A stretch of DNA of 64,000 bases. Origin: Mycobacterium sp. Root265. GTDB lineage: Bacteria; Actinomycetota; Actinomycetes; Mycobacteriales; Mycobacteriaceae. The notes beneath the pieces are model-generated. The model ran no database searches. It was not told where the DNA came from and saw only the letters and a program-made list of their open reading frames with translations. This document shows, in pieces, positions 26,872-35,540 of this stretch (the first letter of the stretch is position 1; every line of letters begins with the position of its first letter). Made by a program: the position numbers and the translations under genes. Where the stretch lies: contig NZ_LMJA01000030.1 of assembly GCF_001428895.1 (NCBI RefSeq), positions 186,001 through 250,000 of the forward strand, read 5' to 3'.

Positions 26872-27858
26872 GTGAACCGATTGATCCGGACGGCGGTGGC
26901 CGCCACAGCCGTCGCGCTGAGCCTGGCCGCCTGCAGCAGCACCGGCGGCAAGCCTGCCGACCAGGGCGGCGAGGAGGGCTCGGTCAACGTGAACCTGCCG
27001 CGGCACACCGTCGCGATGGTGGGGCACTGGAACCCCAGTGATGCGTTCGTCGACATCCTGCGCAAGGGCGCCGCCCAGGGCGCCGAGACCAACAATGTCG
27101 AGCTGCGCTACTCCTCGGACCCGCAACCCGACAAACAGGCCACCCTGGTGCAGAACGCCATCGACTCCAAGGTCGACGCGATCGCCCTCGATCTGGCCAA
27201 TCCCGAGGCGCTCCTGGAGGTCTCCAAGAAGGCGGTCGCCGCCGGGATCCCGGTCGTCGCCTTCAACTCCGGTTACGACGACTGGAAGCGGGCCGACGCG
27301 CTGATGTACATCGGCCAGGACGAGGTCATCGCGGGCACCGCGGCGGGCGAACGTCTCAAGCAGGCCGGCGCGAGCAAGGTGCTGTGCGTGGTGCACGAGC
27401 AGGGCGTGCCCGCTCTGGACAAGCGCTGCAACGGGGTCGAGGCAGGGTTCGGTGGCCGCACCGAGCGGGTCTACCTCTCCGGCTTCGACATGTCCTCGGC
27501 CCGCTCCACTGTCGAGGCGAAGCTCGCCCAGGACCCCGCCATCGACGCGATCATCACGCTCAACGCCTCCTACGCGATGACGGCGCTGCCGGTCGCCGAG
27601 GCGACGGGCCGTGACATCACGGTCGCGACGTTCGACACCAATCCAGAACTCATGACGGCCATCAAGGACGGCAAGGTCGCCTTCGCCGTCGACCAGCAGC
27701 CCTGGCTGCAGGGCTATCAGGCCGTCGACACGCTCGCCAATTACCTGAACAACCGCAGCATCCTCGGGGGCGGTCAGCCCATCCTGACCGGACCGTCGTT
27801 CATCGACGACACGAATGTGGAACAGATCTCGGCCTACGCAACGGAAGGTGTCCGCTGA
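26872..27858 (+). CDS. orphan sugar ABC transporter substrate-binding lipoprotein
   Basis: Lipid-anchored binding protein of 328 residues. Its signal peptide MNRLIRTAVAATAVALSLAAC has Cys21 in the lipobox. The mature domain parallels the first binding protein segment by segment: RHTVAMVGHWNPSDAFVDILRKGAAQGAE, IPVVAFNSGYDDWK, KVLCVVHEQGVPALDKRCNGVEAGFGG and DQQPWLQGYQAVDTL. It starts at a GTG with AGGTAGGA upstream. No permease or ATPase accompanies it. It probably docks on the transporter encoded at 23718-25599 and delivers a different ligand. Its stop overlaps the next start by one base. Confidence 0.88.
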   Translation: MNRLIRTAVAATAVALSLAACSSTGGKPADQGGEEGSVNVNLPRHTVAMVGHWNPSDAFVDILRKGAAQGAETNNVELRYSSDPQPDKQATLVQNAIDSKVDAIALDLANPEALLEVSKKAVAAGIPVVAFNSGYDDWKRADALMYIGQDEVIAGTAAGERLKQAGASKVLCVVHEQGVPALDKRCNGVEAGFGGRTERVYLSGFDMSSARSTVEAKLAQDPAIDAIITLNASYAMTALPVAEATGRDITVATFDTNPELMTAIKDGKVAFAVDQQPWLQGYQAVDTLANYLNNRSILGGGQPILTGPSFIDDTNVEQISAYATEGVR

Positions 27859-29063
27859 TGACCAGCACGATCGGAGTCGCCGTGATCGGCGGCGGTATGG
27901 CGGGCCGCGCGCACGCCGCGGGATATCGCAACGCGACAACGGTTTTCGGTACCGATCGGCCCGATGTGCGGCTGGTTGCGATCGCCGACACCAATCAGGC
28001 CGTCGCCGACGACACGGCGCGGCGCTACGGCTACGAGCGTGCCGAGTACGACTGGCGGGCCATCGCCGAAGCACCCGACATCGACGCCGTCAGCGTCGTG
28101 GTGGCCAACCACCTGCACCGCGAGATCGTCGAAGGACTGCTGGCCGCCGGCAAGCATGTGCTGTGCGAGAAGCCACTGGCCGGTTCGCTCGCCGACGCCG
28201 AGGCCATGGTGGTCGCCGCGGAGAACTCCGACCGGGTCACCGCCGTCGGCTACACCTACCGGCGCTCGCCGGCGGTCGAGCAGATCCGCCGCGAACTCGC
28301 CGCAGGCACCATCGGTGAACTCGTGCACTTCAACGGCCATTACTGGTGCGACTACGCGCTCGATCCCACCTCGCCGATCACCTGGCGGTATCGGGGCGGA
28401 CCCGGCACGGGGGCACTTGCCGACGTCGGCAGTCACCTGATCGACCTCGGCGAGTTCGTCTGTGGTCCGATCACCGAGGTCGCCGGTGCGGCGTTCGCGA
28501 CGGTCATCCGGGAACGCCCGGTGCCGGTCGGCGTCACCTACGGGCACACCAAGGGTGCGGTCAGCGACGAACTCGCGCCGGTGGAGAACGAAGACGTCGC
28601 GACCTTCACCGCCACCTTCGCCAACGGTGCGGTCGGCACGTTCTCGGCGTCGCGGGTCGCGCACAACCTGCCCGACGGACTGGCGTTCGAACTGTTCGCC
28701 TCCAAGGGTTCGGCGGCGTGGGATCTGCACCGGGCCGCGGAGTTCCAGCTGTCCGCCGACGATGTGCGCACCGATATCGGTGGCGCCCGCCGGGTGCTGA
28801 TCGGCCCCGATCACCCCTACATCAGCGGCGGTCTGCCGATGGACGCCGGCGGCGTCGGGCACGGCGTGGCGGACCTGTTCGTCTACCAGACCCGCGCCTT
28901 CCTGGACCAGATCGCCGACTGTGACTTTCCCCGTCGCTTCGCTCGCCCAGATGGAGCCATGGGGCCGCTGCCCGGGTTCGACGCCGGCCTGCACGGCCTG
29001 CGTGTCGTCGCCGCCGTCGCAGAATCCGCCCGGTCCGGCGGCACCAGCATCAAAGTCGTCTAG
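27858..29063 (+). CDS. Gfo/Idh/MocA-family oxidoreductase
   Basis: NAD(P)-dependent dehydrogenase of 401 residues, longer than the other members in the island. Rossmann motif VAVIGGGMAGRAHAAGYRNA, lysine motif GKHVLCEKPLAGS, VGYTYRRSPAVEQIRRELAAGTIG, and catalytic segment GALADVGSHLIDLGEFV are present. VENEDVATFTATFANGAVGTFSASRVA resembles the gene at 5662. The start codon overlaps the binding-protein stop, so translation is coupled. It is expected to oxidise the imported ligand or a derived glycoside. Exact substrate unknown. Confidence 0.87.
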   Translation: MTSTIGVAVIGGGMAGRAHAAGYRNATTVFGTDRPDVRLVAIADTNQAVADDTARRYGYERAEYDWRAIAEAPDIDAVSVVVANHLHREIVEGLLAAGKHVLCEKPLAGSLADAEAMVVAAENSDRVTAVGYTYRRSPAVEQIRRELAAGTIGELVHFNGHYWCDYALDPTSPITWRYRGGPGTGALADVGSHLIDLGEFVCGPITEVAGAAFATVIRERPVPVGVTYGHTKGAVSDELAPVENEDVATFTATFANGAVGTFSASRVAHNLPDGLAFELFASKGSAAWDLHRAAEFQLSADDVRTDIGGARRVLIGPDHPYISGGLPMDAGGVGHGVADLFVYQTRAFLDQIADCDFPRRFARPDGAMGPLPGFDAGLHGLRVVAAVAESARSGGTSIKVV

Positions 29064-29095
29064 AACTCCGTCTGACACCTAGGGATACCACGATC

Positions 29096-30118
29096 ATGAA
29101 ACTCGGCCTGTACAACGCGATCCTGCACGACCGCAGCCTGCCGGAGGCGATTGCGGTGATCGCCGATCTCGGCCTCACCGGGATCGAACTCAACACCGGC
29201 GGATTCCTGCCACCGGTGCACCTCCCCACACTCGACGAGATCCTGGTGAGCGATACTGCTCGCGACGACTTCCTCGGCCAGTTCGAGGGCACGGGTGTCG
29301 GTATCGCCGGACTGAACTGCAACGGCAACCCGCTGCATCCCGATCCCGAGATCGGGGCCGAGCACGCCGAGGACATCCGGCGATCCATCCGTCTCGCGCA
29401 GCGGCTGGGACAGCACCGGGTGGTCACCATGTCCGGCCTGCCCGGCGGCGAAACCGGTGCACGCCGGCCCAACTGGATTGTCAACGCCTGGAATTCGGGG
29501 GCATCGGACGTACTCGACTACCAGTGGCAGGTCGCCGCGGACTTCTGGCGCGAGACCGACCGGCTGGCGCGTGATCATGACGTCAAGGTTGCCCTTGAGC
29601 TGCATCCGCAGAACGTGGTCTTCAACAGCGCATCGATGCTCCAGCTCGTCGAAGTCACCGGTGCCACCAACGTCGGTGTGGAGCTGGACGCGTCGCACCT
29701 GTTCTGGCAGCAGATGGACCCCGTTGCGGTGGTGCGTCACCTGGGCGAGCTGGTCTTCCATGCGGCAGCGAAAGACGTCCGTGTCAACCCGGAGTACGCC
29801 GCGCTCAACGGCGTCCTGGACAACAGCTTCCGCCGGCTGAGTCCCGACGAGCCGCGTACCAACCTGGGCGGTGACGAGTGGGCCAACGAATGGCCGAAGA
29901 ATGCGGCTTGGGACTTCGTGGCGCTGGGCAAGGGGCACGACACCGCGTACTGGACCGAATTCCTGCGCGCGCTGCACGAGGTGGACCCGGACATGATGGT
30001 CAACATCGAGCACGAGGACGTCGAACTCGGTCGCATCGAGGGCATCGAAGTGGCGGCCAACGTCCTCAAGGCGGCCGACGCCGCACTTCGGGACTCACTG
30101 GTGGCAAGCCGAGCATGA
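29096..30118 (+). CDS. sugar phosphate isomerase/epimerase (TIM barrel)
   Basis: Protein of 340 residues with xylose-isomerase-like barrel motifs: TGIELNTGGFLP, NCNGNPLHPDPEIGAEH, VVTMSGLPGGETGARRPNW, VALELHPQNVVFN, VGVELDASHLFWQQMDP, HAAAKDVRVNP and VNIEHEDVELGRIEG. Glu, Asp, His and Glu at strand ends fit the metal site of this fold. It is longer than IolE/IolI types and close to annotated isomerase/epimerases next to Gfo/Idh genes in other actinobacteria. It pairs with the dehydrogenase at 27858. Substrate unknown. Confidence 0.83.
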   Translation: MKLGLYNAILHDRSLPEAIAVIADLGLTGIELNTGGFLPPVHLPTLDEILVSDTARDDFLGQFEGTGVGIAGLNCNGNPLHPDPEIGAEHAEDIRRSIRLAQRLGQHRVVTMSGLPGGETGARRPNWIVNAWNSGASDVLDYQWQVAADFWRETDRLARDHDVKVALELHPQNVVFNSASMLQLVEVTGATNVGVELDASHLFWQQMDPVAVVRHLGELVFHAAAKDVRVNPEYAALNGVLDNSFRRLSPDEPRTNLGGDEWANEWPKNAAWDFVALGKGHDTAYWTEFLRALHEVDPDMMVNIEHEDVELGRIEGIEVAANVLKAADAALRDSLVASRA

Positions 30119-31044
30119 GATACGCCGTCCTCGGCAAGACCGGCCTCGAGGTGTCCGCGGTGTCATTCGGCACCGCGCCGCTGGGGGACATGTTCGGCGC
30201 CGTCGATGCCGACTCGGCCGTCGCCGCCGTACACGACGCCATCGACGCGGGGATCAACTTCTTTGACTCCTCGCCCTACTACGGCGGCGGTCTGGCCGAG
30301 GAGCGACTCGGTCTGGCGCTCAAGGGAACCCGCGAGCCGGTGATCATCGGCACCAAGGCCGGGCGCTACGGATTCGACGAGTTCGACTTCGCACCAGAGC
30401 GCATCCGTGCGGGCCTTCACCACAGCCTGCAGTTGCTGCAACGCGATCACGTCGACGTGCTGCAACTGCACGACATCGAGTTCGTCGGGCTGGGAACGGT
30501 TTTCGAGGACGCATATGCCGAGCTGGTGCGGCTCAAGGACGAGGGTAAGTGCCGGTTCATCGGCATGACCGGGTACCCGCTGCACACCATGCGCCGCGCG
30601 GTCACCGAGACCGACCTGGACGTGGTGCTGAACTACGCACACTTCACCCTGCTCAACACCGAGCTCACCGACGGACTGCTGCCGGTCGCCGATGAGAACG
30701 GGACCGCGGTCATCAACGCGGCGGCGGTCGCACTCGGGCTGCTCACCCCGGGCGGACTGAAGACCGATGTGCCCGCGAGCGCACAGATGCGCGCCGCAGC
30801 CGACCGGGCGCGGGGGATCTGTGGGCGGCGCGGAGCCGATATCGCATTCCTGGCCAACCAGTTCGCGATCCAGCGCAGCGGCTGCGCCACCACCCTCATC
30901 GGCACCACCAAGGCACATCACCTGGATTCGGCGGTGCGGGCCGCCACCGCCCCCATCGACGAGGATCTGCTCGCCGAGGTGCTGACCGCCACCGCCGACG
31001 TGCACGCCGAATCCTGGCCGAGCGGATTGGCGGAGAACAACTGA
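30115..31044 (+). CDS. aldo/keto reductase (D-threo-aldose or galactose dehydrogenase-like)
   Basis: NAD(P)-dependent oxidoreductase of 309 residues with the classic tetrad in order: Asp51 (FFDSSPYYGGG), Tyr56, Lys81 (IIGTKAGRYG) and His119 (LQLHDIE). The segments SPYYGGGLAEERLGLAL and LQLHDIEFV...FEDAYAEL resemble the L-galactose, D-threo-aldose and L-fucose dehydrogenase group, which oxidises free sugars to lactones. ATG overlaps the TGA of the isomerase gene (ATGA). Operon context implies that it acts on an intermediate of the same sugar or cyclitol. Confidence 0.87.
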   Translation: MRYAVLGKTGLEVSAVSFGTAPLGDMFGAVDADSAVAAVHDAIDAGINFFDSSPYYGGGLAEERLGLALKGTREPVIIGTKAGRYGFDEFDFAPERIRAGLHHSLQLLQRDHVDVLQLHDIEFVGLGTVFEDAYAELVRLKDEGKCRFIGMTGYPLHTMRRAVTETDLDVVLNYAHFTLLNTELTDGLLPVADENGTAVINAAAVALGLLTPGGLKTDVPASAQMRAAADRARGICGRRGADIAFLANQFAIQRSGCATTLIGTTKAHHLDSAVRAATAPIDEDLLAEVLTATADVHAESWPSGLAENN

Positions 31045-32063
31045 TGCAGGCAGTCCTGTTGGGTGCCGACGGTGTCGAGCACCTCGGCGACATCCCCGAT
31101 CCGACGCCGGCGCCCGACGAGGTGGTGCTGCGCGTCGACTACTGCGGCATCTGCGGTAGCGACCTGCACGCCCAGCAGCAGGGATTCTCGGCCGGCGTGG
31201 CACTCGGGCACGAATTCGCCGGTGTCATCGAGAAGGTCGGTCGCGAGGTCGCCGGGTTCGCAGTCGGCGACCGGGTCTGCGTCAACCCCAACGGCGACTG
31301 GTGCGGTAGGTGCGGCTTCTGCCGTGCCGGCCAGTTCAACCTGTGCACCGAACTGTTCCGCACCGCCGTCGGCGTGGCACGCCACGGCGGCATGGCGCCG
31401 TTCACCGCGGTACCGGCCACGGTGCTGCACCGGTTGCCCGAGAGCGTGTCGACCAGGCAGGGTGCCTGGGTGGAACCGCTGGCGACGGCGCTACGCGGCG
31501 TGCGGCGATCGGGCATCGGCATGGGGGACGCGGCCTTCGTCTCCGGTGCGGGACCGATCGGCCTGCTCGTCATCGCGCTGCTGCGCTCGATGGGTGCCGG
31601 GCGGATCACAGTGTTCGAGCCCTCTGCGGCGCGGGGTGCCAAGGCCGTCGCGATGGGTGCCGACGACGTGATGGACCCCCTCACCACCGATCCGGGTGCT
31701 GTGTTCGAAGATCCCAGTGCCGCACCGGCGTTCGGATTCGAAGCCTCCGGGGTGCCGGCGGCCATCGAGTCGTCGCTGCGGGTGCTGCGGCCCAGGGGGG
31801 TGCTGACGGTCACCGGTGTCGCGCCCAGGCCGCCGTACTACCAGGCGCCCGACCTGGTGTTCAAGGAGGTCACCATCCGTGGCAGCTTCATCTACGAGCA
31901 GGAGTTCGGCATGGCCATCGACCTGCTGGCCCGCGGTGCCCTCGATATCGACCCGCTCATCAGCAGAGTTCAGCCGATCGGTGCGGGCCCGCAGGCGTTC
32001 GCCGACCTGCGCGGGGCCACCGATGTGGTCAAGGTGCTGCTGAGCGCGTCACATGCCGTGTAG
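31044..32063 (+). CDS. zinc-dependent medium-chain alcohol/polyol dehydrogenase
   Basis: NAD-dependent dehydrogenase of 339 residues in the sorbitol/threonine dehydrogenase class. Catalytic zinc ligands are likely Cys37 (CGICGSDLH) and His56 with Glu57 (LGHE). The structural zinc site is complete with Cys87, Cys90, Cys93 and Cys101. The nucleotide fold is SGAGPIGLLVIALLRSMGAG. The start overlaps the aldo/keto reductase stop by one base. It could oxidise a polyol hydroxyl or act on an aldonate in the same pathway. Confidence 0.9.
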   Translation: MQAVLLGADGVEHLGDIPDPTPAPDEVVLRVDYCGICGSDLHAQQQGFSAGVALGHEFAGVIEKVGREVAGFAVGDRVCVNPNGDWCGRCGFCRAGQFNLCTELFRTAVGVARHGGMAPFTAVPATVLHRLPESVSTRQGAWVEPLATALRGVRRSGIGMGDAAFVSGAGPIGLLVIALLRSMGAGRITVFEPSAARGAKAVAMGADDVMDPLTTDPGAVFEDPSAAPAFGFEASGVPAAIESSLRVLRPRGVLTVTGVAPRPPYYQAPDLVFKEVTIRGSFIYEQEFGMAIDLLARGALDIDPLISRVQPIGAGPQAFADLRGATDVVKVLLSASHAV

Positions 32064-32093
32064 CGCCGCTGCCCGCCGGGTATACCGGCCCTC

Positions 32094-32567
32094 ATGACCA
32101 CGTCAACACTGAAGACAGAAGATGCCGGGCCGCGCACCGTGAGCCGCAGCGTGCAGGTGGCCGCACCGGTCGCGGCGCTGTTCGACCAGATCGCCGACCC
32201 GCACCGGCACCACGATCTCGATGGTTCGGGAACCGTGCGGGACGCCGACGTGCAGGGGCCGCACCGGCTCACCGAGGGTGACAAGTTCACCGTCGCCATG
32301 ACGCAGTACGGCCTGCCCTACAAGATCACCTCGAAGGCGACCGCGGTCCAGGAGAACCACCTCGTCGAATGGGAGCACCCGCTGGGCCATCGCTGGCGCT
32401 GGGAGCTCTCCGAGGTGAGTCCCGGCACCACGAAGGTCACCGAGACGTTCGACTACTCGACGGCCAAGGTGCCGTTCGTGGTGGAACTGCTCGGGTTCCA
32501 CAAGAAGAACGCCGAGGGCATCGAATCCACGCTGACGGGTCTGGCCGACCGCTACGAAACGCACTAG
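32094..32567 (+). CDS. SRPBCC-family (polyketide cyclase/START-like) protein
   Basis: Small protein of 157 residues with the helix-grip fold pattern VSRSVQVAAPVAALFDQIADPHRHHDLDGSGTV, ITSKATAVQENHLVEWEHPLGHRWRWELSEVSPGTTKVTETFDYS and a C-terminal helix. Such proteins bind hydrophobic ligands or act as cyclases; no catalytic residue is assigned. It lies 30 bp after the alcohol dehydrogenase and before a strong terminator, so it is the last gene of the operon. Why a sugar operon would carry it is unclear. Confidence 0.82.
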   Translation: MTTSTLKTEDAGPRTVSRSVQVAAPVAALFDQIADPHRHHDLDGSGTVRDADVQGPHRLTEGDKFTVAMTQYGLPYKITSKATAVQENHLVEWEHPLGHRWRWELSEVSPGTTKVTETFDYSTAKVPFVVELLGFHKKNAEGIESTLTGLADRYETH

Positions 32568-32576
32568 TCATCCTCG

Positions 32577-32614
32577 AACCGCGCGCGTCCGCCCCACGGC
32601 GGGCGCGCGCGGTT
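32577..32614 (+). terminator. strong terminator hairpin ending the satellite operon
   Basis: AACCGCGCGCGTCCGC (32577-32592) pairs with GCGGGCGCGCGCGGTT (32599-32614) over 16 positions with one G-U pair and a 6-nt loop. It starts 10 bp after the SRPBCC gene. Confidence 0.8.
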
Positions 32615-33098
32615 CGTTCGTGAGCACACATCTGATCCGCGGCGGCCCGGAAAAGTCGCGGTGAGTGCCATCAGTTTGCCGATATTTACGTTTTAGTTAA
32701 TTTTGACCAGATCCGGGTGGCCCGCCGGTCGTTGCCGACTACGGGTGCACTGACGGCGTTCGTCAGCAAACGTCGGATCCGAGGGTGCCGGGTGATCGCC
32801 GCGCAAGGCGGTGCGACCTGGAACATTGCGATGACAAATACCTGGGTCGCCGGTCATCTTCCTGGGACGCCGGTGCCGAAATCGGCGACCGTCGCTCCTC
32901 CTGTGACGGTTGCCCGCGCGAACGATGCTGCGCAGCAGGCGGTTCCCGCCGTGAATGGACCGAATGAAGTGGGCATTTGCCGGGGTGCGCGGGGGTGAAG
33001 CGAGGCCACGTCGACTTGACGTAAAGCCCTCACTTGTCAACTTACTTCTGAGTAAATTACTCGGCGTTCACATGTGTGGGCACACCAGAGGAGGATCC
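32615..33098. other. non-coding stretch upstream of the GjpA-like gene
   Basis: About 480 bp without a convincing gene. The left part is AT-richer than its surroundings (around 32675-32705). Near the right end GAGTAAATTACTC (33050-33062) is an inverted repeat with a one-base centre, overlapped by TTACTTCTGAGTAA (33042-33055). These are candidate repressor sites for the downstream gene. TTGACG (33016) and TTGTCA (33034) are possible -35 elements, but no clear -10 partner is seen. Confidence 0.45.
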
Positions 33099-34484
33099 AT
33101 GCACGCTGCAGTAAGGCCGTACCTGGCAACCGGAGTCGCGTTGGTGGGGGCCGCGTCGATCGCGGTCATGCCCATTCAACCGTCGAACCCGCTGCTCTCC
33201 GTTCCGGCGGTTCCGGCCGTCTCGTCGCAGGCCTTCACGCTCACTGCGCAGGCCAACCCCATCGCGCTGTGGGTGTCAGTCCTCCAAGACGCCATCGACA
33301 ACGTCGGCGCGCTCGGCGGGGACGTGCTCTCCGACCCGGCGCCGATCCTGCGGCAGCTCGTCCGGAATCAGCTGGGATACCTCGGCACCGCGGTCGGCGC
33401 CGGCCGATCGGTGGTCGACGGAGTCGGGCAGTACCTGTCGCCGAGCAATCCGTACAGTCTGCCCGCCAGTATCGATACTGCTGTCGGGCAATTGCGGTCC
33501 GGTCTGATCGCGGATGCGTTCATCACCCTTTCCGCGGGGCTGATCTCCACGCCCATCATGATGATCATCGGTCTGCCACTGGCCGGTTCGGGTCTTCTCG
33601 AGATCCCGGCGAAGATGGCCCAGAACTTCACGGATGTGGTGTCCGCGCTGCTGTCGCTGAACACGGCGCTGCCGCTGCTCTCGAGTGCGCTGGGTCCGGT
33701 CGTGGGGGCCGTCGATGCGCTCGGTGGGTCACTGCAGGATGTCGTCGGGGCCCTGGGCAGTGGGCGCCTGGTCGATGCGCTCACGGCCGCGATCAACATT
33801 CCCGCCCAGCTGACGGGTGCTGTCCTCAACGGCTACACCGACGCGCAGGGTGGCTTCCATCCGGGCCTGCTGACCTTCAGTGACGACGCGTTCGGCGGCG
33901 GCCTGCTCCAGACGCTGCTGGTGACCATCCCTCGTGCCGTCGCCACCGCACTGGGTGCCACGCCGGCCGCCCCTGCCGCCGCGGCTACCGCTGATGTCGC
34001 CGACGCGGTGTCGACGCCGCTCGCCGCGGGCGCGAAGGTCGTCACGCTGACCCTTCCCGGTGTCGAAACACCCGCGGCGGCAGCAGAAGTCGAAGAGGCG
34101 GCGAACGCCTCGGAGACGTCTCCCGCAGCTGCGGCCGTGCCCGAGGGGGAGTCGGGCGCGGAGTCGCCCGAGGCGGTCCCGGCCCCGGAGACTGTCACCG
34201 CGGACACCGATATTCCGGACGAAGTCGGCGCGACCGAGCCCACCGCGGTCGTGACGCAACCGGCTACCGATGCTGCCGCCGAGTCGAACGGCGATGAGTC
34301 CACCGACGGCGAAGCGGAGGTCGACGAGACCGACACGGCGGTTCCGGGTGCGGTCGAGGCGGGCGACTCCGAGGTCGACAGCGCAAAGGTCACCGGAGCG
34401 GTACGCGGCGCCAAGGGTGCCAAGGCCGGCGCACGCAGCGCCGCCGGTTCCCGGACGGCAAAGCGGATGTCGTCACGGGGGTAG
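33099..34484 (+). CDS. exported GjpA-like putative outer-membrane protein
   Basis: Exported protein of 461 residues. The N-terminus MHAAVRPYLATGVALVGAAS is a signal-peptide-like hydrophobic stretch. A conserved region of about 270 residues follows: NPIALWVSVLQDAIDNVGALGG, PYSLPASIDTAVGQLRSGLI and TPIMMIIGLPLAGSGLLEIP. The C-terminal 150 residues are low-complexity and rich in Ala, Glu, Pro and Thr, ending in a basic tail. The pattern matches mycobacterial proteins annotated after the Gordonia porin GjpA. The porin role is by name only. GAGGAGG precedes the ATG at 33099. It stands alone between two catabolic modules. Confidence 0.7.
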   Translation: MHAAVRPYLATGVALVGAASIAVMPIQPSNPLLSVPAVPAVSSQAFTLTAQANPIALWVSVLQDAIDNVGALGGDVLSDPAPILRQLVRNQLGYLGTAVGAGRSVVDGVGQYLSPSNPYSLPASIDTAVGQLRSGLIADAFITLSAGLISTPIMMIIGLPLAGSGLLEIPAKMAQNFTDVVSALLSLNTALPLLSSALGPVVGAVDALGGSLQDVVGALGSGRLVDALTAAINIPAQLTGAVLNGYTDAQGGFHPGLLTFSDDAFGGGLLQTLLVTIPRAVATALGATPAAPAAAATADVADAVSTPLAAGAKVVTLTLPGVETPAAAAEVEEAANASETSPAAAAVPEGESGAESPEAVPAPETVTADTDIPDEVGATEPTAVVTQPATDAAAESNGDESTDGEAEVDETDTAVPGAVEAGDSEVDSAKVTGAVRGAKGAKAGARSAAGSRTAKRMSSRG

Positions 34485-34513
34485 CTCATCCCGGACGTGT
34501 GACGGCTGACGGC

Positions 34514-34543
34514 GCAGGCCCCGGGTTTTCCCCAGGGGCCTGC
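34514..34543. terminator. bidirectional terminator hairpin
   Basis: GCAGGCCCC pairs with GGGGCCTGC, with additional GGG/CCC pairing around a TTTT-containing loop. It lies between the convergent GjpA-like gene and the dehydrogenase gene ending at 34554. Confidence 0.7.
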
Positions 34544-34553
34544 GTCCGTCGGG

Positions 34554-35540
34554 TTACCTCGGTTCGAGCCCGGCCGCCCGGTAGGCCGCGTCCACCAGGG
34601 CCATATTGGCCACGGCGTCGTCGGCCCCGAACGGCAGCGGCGCGCCGCCCAGCACATGCGCGGCGAAGGCCTCCAGCTGATAGCTGTAGGAGGGTCGGGT
34701 GCCGTGATGCTCGACGGTGGTGCCGGCGGCGGTGCTCAGGGTCAGCCTGTCGTCCTGGGCCGGGTGGATGAAATCGTGCACAAAGGCCTCACCCGCGCTG
34801 CCGGTGATCTTCAGTGTGAACGAATAGTCCGGTGCCACCATCGAGTTGGTGGACAGCCCGGTTGCCCCGCTGGGGAAAGCGAGCTCGACATCGCAGCGCG
34901 CGTCGACACCGGGGGAGCGCAGGTCGGCGCGCGATCCCGTGACGACCGGACCGCCGAGGCACAGACGGCCCAGGGTCCGCATGATGTGCAGGCCGTAACA
35001 GCCCAGGTCCATCAGAGCGCCGCCGGCCAGATCCAGCGACCAGCGCGGGTCATCGTCGCTGGGCGCGGGCATCGTCATCCGGGCTTCGACCCGGCGGATC
35101 TCACCCAGCTCACCGTCGACCGCCAACTGGAACGCCCGCCGGGTCACCGGGTGGAAGAAGTAGTGAAACCCCTCCAGCACGGTGACACCGGCCGCGCGGG
35201 CGGCATCGGCCACCCGGACCGCCTCGGACTGATCACGGGCGAAAGGCTTTTCGCTCAGCACCGGCTTGCCCGCCGCGATGGCGGCAAGATTCCACGGCGC
35301 GTGCAACGCATTGGCCAGCGGGTTGTAGATCACGTCGGCCGCGGGATCGTCGATCACGTCCTGGTAGGAATCCAGGACGCGCTCGACGCCGTACTTGCCG
35401 GCGAAGGACTCTGCGCGACCGCGGTCGCGCGCCGCCACGGCCACCAGGCGGTGACCGAGTTCGGCCGCGGGACCGACGATCGCGACCTCCGCGATGCGGG
35501 ACGCGCCGAGCACCCCGATGCGCAGTCCGGTCTGCGTCAC
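34554..35540 (-). CDS. Gfo/Idh/MocA-family oxidoreductase
   Basis: Dehydrogenase of 328 residues. It has Rossmann motif RIGVLGASRIAEVAIVGPA, lysine motif GKPVLSEKPFARD, EGFHYFFHPVTRRAFQLAVDGELGEI and DLAGGALMDLGCYGLHIMRTLG. The ASRIAE and DLGCYGLH patterns place it with the dihydrodiol/xylose dehydrogenase subgroup, as is the gene at 6823. It starts with a GTG that overlaps the TGA of the IolE-like gene. It is the last gene of the four-gene leftward operon that begins with the dioxygenase. Confidence 0.86.
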   Translation of the reverse strand: MTQTGLRIGVLGASRIAEVAIVGPAAELGHRLVAVAARDRGRAESFAGKYGVERVLDSYQDVIDDPAADVIYNPLANALHAPWNLAAIAAGKPVLSEKPFARDQSEAVRVADAARAAGVTVLEGFHYFFHPVTRRAFQLAVDGELGEIRRVEARMTMPAPSDDDPRWSLDLAGGALMDLGCYGLHIMRTLGRLCLGGPVVTGSRADLRSPGVDARCDVELAFPSGATGLSTNSMVAPDYSFTLKITGSAGEAFVHDFIHPAQDDRLTLSTAAGTTVEHHGTRPSYSYQLEAFAAHVLGGAPLPFGADDAVANMALVDAAYRAAGLEPR

